Under the pieces are notes generated by a model, which was given only the letters and a program-made list of their open reading frames with translations, was not told the origin of the DNA and searched no databases. The position numbers and the translations under genes were made by a program. A DNA stretch of 64,000 bases. Origin: Sipunculus nudus. Taxonomy: Eukaryota > Annelida > Sipuncula > Golfingiida > Sipunculidae. This document shows positions 58,764-64,000 of the stretch, piece by piece. Within the stretch, counting starts at the first letter, position 1. Every line of letters starts with the position of its first letter. The stretch is from NCBI GenBank assembly GCA_026874595.1, contig CM049318.1:47224456-47288455 (forward strand). The letters are read 5' to 3'.

Positions 58764-61700
58764 GCAAGCGTGAATTGCTAGAGTCCAGATCTGCCAGCAC
58801 ACCAGTTGAGGTGTCTGTATTATTTGTTGAATTTTCCATGTACTGAACTTTTTGATGATAATTGCATATCAGCATTTGAGTATTCCTTTTCTTTAAAAAT
58901 TCTGCGAAAATAGCATTTATTTCTTGAATTTAAAAGCAAATTTAGTTAAATAACCAGGGCATATGTACGCTCCCGAGGTAGCGGAAATCTTGCGCTTCTA
59001 AAGAATCTACTGATTTTCCCGGTGCCTGCTTTGACCGTTTATGATGCACTTAAACACCAGGTGGTGCACATGGGCCTGTCTGCTGGAAAAACTGCTGATG
59101 TGACGAGCAGCCAATCAAATGAAAGTCAACAAACACTCGACAGGCATCAGGCTCCGCCCAGATACCACGCGTAAGGCAATTCTTTCTCAGCCTGTGGCCT
59201 GTTCAAACTGTCGCCGGGGCGATGAGCTGTCACTCAAAACGAAATGAACAACATTGGCTTCGTGTATTCCTCGCTTGGCTGGTAAACCGTTTTATCTTCA
59301 GCACAGGATCCATCTGATTGGACCAAAATACAGTGCTCCCCTCTGGTGTAGAGATTCAGGATAAAGGGTCATATCAAACAGCGCTTACGATATAGGTAAT
59401 TGGTGTATGGGTAAAACGCTGTGTAAAAAGCGTAGGGCATATGTAATGTTGGCTACATGTATGTTTTTCATGCCAAAACATTTCAGGCGAGGTTGTTTAC
59501 ATGTCTGTGAAAGAGAAAAAAATGACGATTTTCACATTTTCCTCCATATCACAACTTTCAGGGGGCCATGTACACGAGGGTTTCACACCTCACCCTTAAA
59601 ATATTTTCCTAAATAACTCCAACAGGTACATATTTTCCATGGTTAGAACAGAGAGTTAGTATTAATACCCGTCCTAGGTCACAGAGAGACGCACTTTTCG
59701 GCCGCCAGTGTAGCGTCAATGTGTCATGTAGGCGGCAAACGAGGCGCAAAGAATGGATGTGCCCTGAGGAAGCGGGGAAAGACGCGTATCCTCCCCCGGA
59801 GAGATTCATCTACAGAAGTCCTTGTCACTGAAGCACGGGATTTTGACAGACACTTACCGTCTGCAGGGACATATTATCAATGACCGGGAAAGGCAAGATT
59901 GGCAAGCGGAAGATACTGCACGCTTAAATATTTATAACATTGGTAGATCCATTAATCCTAATCAATAATTTTATTGACCAACATCAGCTACTGTGAGGAA
60001 CAGAGGCGAGCTGGTGGTTGTTGACTCTGCCTCAACTCGTCCCTAAATCAACCAGGGGCAGAATAAGCTTCGGTTTGAATATCTCAAATAAATTAAAAGA
60101 TTTATTGGGGATATATTCATGCATACAAACATGTCCAAGCCTCCTCCCACTTTTAAGCCAAGGGGTCTGGAGCATATTTTATTTCCTCCTAGTTTTGTAA
60201 ATAAAAATTAATTTGTCCATGAGATTTATCTTTGATTTAGGCATTAGACAGTTGAAGCTATTGAGGATAATTCTTAAAAGATGATGTCTTAATAATGGTT
60301 CAAACTTTCTTCAGATGTGAAGAATTAAGCCTAAACATGTTACTTTCACTACTAGTTACCAAGTTTATTGCAGATAAAAATATAAAAAGCTGCGTTGTCA
60401 GATACGTGTATTACGTTATTAGTAGTTAGATCAAGAACAACTTTAGGCCTGAAAAGAATTGAAAAATATTTGTTGTCAATAAAATTGATATATCATATAC
60501 ACATTATGCTTAATATTTGCTCATGATGATATGCCGAATTAATTATGAAATCTAATGTATTTTAACCTCAACTAAGCACTAAATGACATTGTGAAAAAAC
60601 TGATGTTATAGTATAGATGTTAATCACTATGTACGGGCTTCAAAATGACTTTTGTCATTTTATCCCGCCATTCATATGCTAAGATTTCTTTTGTACGTAA
60701 TACGGTATGCGGATAAAATAAGTATTGACTTTATAAATATGGTGAGTTTCCATATGCGCGGATCGGGCATGCGGAATGCGTTTATCCGGCAAAACGAATT
60801 GCTACATGTAGCGATTTTAGCAGGTTCATACATGCTGCCGTGCCGGTACATATGGAATTTCTCAACACGCAATCCGCATTCCGTACACAAGGAATCTAGC
60901 TTAGGAATTTCTAAAAGTGAAAGGCTTCTTTTACACAAAATTTACAAAAGATGTTGCCAAGTATATATTTTGAGAATTAAAAAAAAATGAAAAAAGCAGG
61001 ACACTTACTATAATTGGTCTCAAGACCACACTCAGTTTTTTTTTCAGATATGAAACACAGTAATTGTCTTTGGACGCTGTGATTTTGAACTACAGAAGCT
61101 TTTCTGCATGATTGGTTTACTGTAAAGGCGTTTCATGTGTAACCGTACGCTAGTTTGCTACTGAGAGACCGTCGTGAGAGGGCATATAAAGATATGCTGA
61201 TAATGCTGATTTTCATATAAACAGTATGACGTATACATTCATATAATACTATGTGATTCAGTCATAGTACTCTGAACATATGGCATTGTGATCCGGTAAT
61301 CTTGTGCCAACTATCTGTAATTTTATAACTAATACAAATGCAGTTCTTTTTTACGTGATTATGTGTATTTGGACTGTCAATGACAATTCTATGCAAGTTT
61401 GGACGTCCGAGGGGAACAGCTACTCTTTATTAATTTTGATACATCCGGGCTGCCACAGGCCACGTAAAAATCCATCTACAAAAAACCAGCTTAAATGAGC
61501 ATTGTATTTCAATAAAAGTAAACTATGTCCCTGAAACCGTATAAGAGCGCATTTAATTAGCCTTAATCACCTTCATTGTTATCGTTATGATACGGGATCA
61601 CGTCAGTGTGAGTCTTTATTCTTATTGTTATGATTTGCCAACAAGTCGTTTTAAATCACTCCGAGAGACGACGTCCAGATGTCATGTGGCAGTTGGGACC

Positions 61701-62901
61701 CCGGGAGAAGACACGAGGATTACAGACTGGTGTAATCAGCTCGGACCCTCGAGGGTGCGAGACAAAGAAAACAGACATCCTGTGATCTCTCTACGGGCGA
61801 AAGGGAGGCTGATAATAAGATATCAGGTCTTTATGCGATCTGATTTCTTTTGAAGGACAGTCATCTTAATACCACACTCTATCAAATGTTCCACGATCGA
61901 TTGTTTCCCCAAAACGGTAATCACATATTTTGAAGAATTGTATAACAAGCGTCACTTCTTTGAATAACCATGGCTTTCATTTATCATGCTTAGAAGGTTT
62001 CTGCGTGACAGAGGAATTAAAAGCCACCAGCCATTGTCGGGGATCCTGCATAATCTGGGCCAAAGCTAGTATTATATCAATTGTGTATTAACTTTACCAA
62101 AATGTCCTTTAAACTAACCACAATGATGAAACACCTCCTAGACCTGTCCATTGTTAACCACTTGCATAATCAATCCATTTCGCGCTACAGCACTTTGCAT
62201 ATACGAATAAGTATTACATTATACTGCCCCAATTAATCCTAAGTTCGTAAACCGCATAAACAAACCACTGTGCCTACAGTCGCAAAAGCTATGGAACCAT
62301 CCAAAAAGGGTCCTTACACTTTGAATGTACTGAGAAATGTTGTTCTTCTATATTTTTAGATACTTTTCCTCGTTTGAATTTTCCAACGAACCCCTTTTAG
62401 AAGGACTTCTTCTGAATCAGTGAGACAAATGATAATTTTAATATCAGTGCACGTCATTACAATAAAGATAGCTCCACAAAGTCACAATTGTCACAATTTT
62501 GTAAACAAGAGGAAGCAATACTGGAATAAATGTTAAATGTTTATTCCTTATTTATTCAGAATGAAAACTGTTCCTTTACATTTAACATGTGAACAAACAA
62601 ATGTAAAAAGATGGGGATTTCAAGAGGTAAGGTGAGACAGAATATTTCTGAGTAGCAGCTGGTTATTATTTTATTACTGGCCGTTATTACAATAGTGCTT
62701 GCCAAAATACGGCCAATAAAAATGCGGACACTGGTGTAAAGTATCTACAACAAGGTGTCCATGACACGCTACTTCAGGCCATAGCACATAAATATAGGTA
62801 TAACCAACCTGAAGACACATGGAGAACAATAAGGGCAAAACTAGTGGTAGATTAAGTATACGATTTGCACTGTTATAAATAATCATTTCTAAAATAATTT
62901 G
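58764..62901. other. low-repeat region, no supported gene
   Basis: This is the least repetitive stretch. 58960-59350 and 59650-59810 are GC-richer. CCAAT occurs at 59111-59115, ATTGG near 59317 and a CAGGTG E-box near 59058. At 60772-60780 and 60875-60883 there is a 9-bp dyad (CGGAATGCG / CGCATTCCG). At 61718-61737, GATTAC and GTAATC form an inverted pair of homeodomain-type words. ORFs up to 112 codons (60652-60990) have no recognised content and overlap antisense ORFs. It could be flanking or regulatory DNA of a gene outside the window. Confidence 0.35.
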
Positions 62902-63960
62902 GCAGCATTATTTACGTGTTAGCAGGGTGTATATTTTGCAGCATTATTTACGTGTTAGCAGGGTATTTATTTTGCTGCATTATTTAGGTGTTAGCAGGGT
63001 ATTTATTTTTTGCATTATTATTTTCGTGTTAGCAGGGTGTTTATTTTGCAGCAATATTTACGTGTTAGCAGGGTGTTTATTTTGCTGCATTATTTACGTG
63101 TTAGCAGGGTATTTATTTTGCAGCATTATTTACGTGTTAGCAGGATGTATATTTTGCAGGATTATTTACGTGTTTGCAGGGTATTTATTTTGCAGCAATA
63201 TTTACGTGTTAGCAGGGTGTATATTTTTTGCAGCATTATTTACGTGTTAGTAGGGTGTTTATTTTGCAGCAATATTTACGTGTTAGCAGGGTGTTTATTT
63301 TGCAAGATATTTACGTGTTAGCAGGGTGTATATTTTTGCAGCATTATTTACGTGTTAGCAGGGTGTTTATTTTGCAGCATTATTTACGTGTTTGCAGGAT
63401 GTATATTTTGGAGCAATATTTACGTGTTAGCAGGGAGTTTATTTTGCAGCAATATTTACGTGTTAGCAGGGAGTTTATTTTGCAGCAATATTTACGTGTT
63501 AGCAGGGAGTTTATTTTGCAGCAATATTTACGTGTTAGAAGGGAGTTTATTTTGCAGCAATATTTACGTGTTAGCAGGGTGTATATTTTGCAGCATTATT
63601 TCCGTGTTAGCAGGGTGTTTATTTTGCAGCATTATTTCCGTGTTAGCAGGGTGTTTTTTTTTGCAGCATTATTTACGTGTTATTAGGATGTTTATTTTGC
63701 AGCATTATTTACGAGTTAGAAGGGTGTATATTTTGCAGCATTATTTACGAGTTAGAGGGTGTATATTTTGCAGCATTATTTCCGTGTTAGCAGGGTGTTT
63801 ATTATGCAGCATTATTTACGTGTTATTAGGATGTTTATTTTGCAGCATTATTTACGTGTTAGAAGGGTGTATATTTTGCAGCATTATTTACGAGTTAGAG
63901 GGTGTATATTTTGCAGCATTATTTACGTGATAGCAGGGTATTTATTTTGCAGCATTATTT
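62902..63960 (+). repeat. 36-bp minisatellite, about 29 copies
   Basis: The unit is GCAGCATTATTTACGTGTTA followed by GCAGGGTGTTTATTTT, 36 bp or 12 codons. Variants include 'agcaatattta', 'agggagtttat', 'gttagaaggg' and 'gttattagga', some grouped in short runs. Occasional 35-39 bp units shift the frame. Because the unit is a multiple of three, ORFs up to 192 codons stay open with a 12-residue hydrophobic repeat; I do not regard them as genes. No unique spacers occur between units, so this is not a CRISPR-type array. Confidence 0.95.
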
Positions 63961-64000
63961 AACAGTAGCTCTGGTCAAATGAGAGTTTTGTTGAGTTATA

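Noticed and set aside
60652-60990. 112-codon plus-strand ORF
   Set aside because: An 88-codon antisense ORF covers the same bases, composition is not protein-like, and no motif is recognised.
63228-63930. Membrane-like repeat protein of 152-192 codons
   Set aside because: A 36-bp unit keeps frames open passively; several frames are open at once and frame-shifting units occur.
62902-63960. CRISPR-like array (36-bp repeat)
   Set aside because: Units are contiguous with no unique spacers, and the context is eukaryotic.

Overview
The window is eukaryotic, AT-rich and packed with repeats. Several features suggest a marine bivalve mollusc: GC-rich dyads followed by GTCCGTCCGTC runs, GGTGGCGCCACC repeats, TGACCTTGACC-type repeats, and fragments of L1-like LINEs and Ty3/Gypsy elements. 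The taxon is an inference; no host gene settles it. I found no convincing complete host protein-coding gene and no credible functional tRNA or rRNA gene. Nearly all recognisable protein sequence belongs to decayed mobile elements.

Layout. Positions 1-2110 hold dispersed repeats and a tandem repeat of about 155 bp. Positions 2576-4925 hold a broken L1/Tx1-like LINE on the minus strand. Positions 5640-7365 are nested repeats. Positions 8460-10020 are a CpG-rich, CGCA-rich stretch split by a long (TA)n tract. Positions 11940-38050 form one 26-kb satellite array made of two related monomers, 88 bp and 55 bp, arranged in nested higher-order duplications (shifts of 2126, 2585, 3532, 3874 and 8439 bp). 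Positions 39097-41836 hold a 43-bp satellite in both orientations and two direct copies of a hairpin-bearing module. Positions 42375-42821 are a 57-bp minisatellite open in several frames. Positions 43590-44285 carry three tandem units with a tRNA-like Pol III B box. Positions 44945-47063 are a 2.1-kb element with matching ends, long palindromic terminal inverted repeats and a 6-bp target duplication.

Positions 47867-56460 hold at least three LTRs of one Ty3/Gypsy family: a solo LTR carrying a LINE insertion, a truncated plus-strand LTR, and a minus-strand 3' LTR attached to internal sequence. The internal order is gag zinc knuckle, protease, integrase, reverse transcriptase, RNase H. Integrase before RT is the unusual Gmr1-type order. 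The copy is dead: it has frameshifts, altered protease and RT active-site motifs, a small MITE between integrase and RT, and no 5' LTR. Positions 57030-58020 hold two 375-bp repeat units. Positions 58760-62890 are the most unique-looking stretch, with possible cis-regulatory words but no supported gene. Positions 62902-63960 are a 36-bp minisatellite of about 29 copies.

The most notable candidates are the two-monomer satellite with nested higher-order structure, the terminal-inverted-repeat element at 44945-47063, the Gmr1-order retroelement, and the tandem tRNA-like units.
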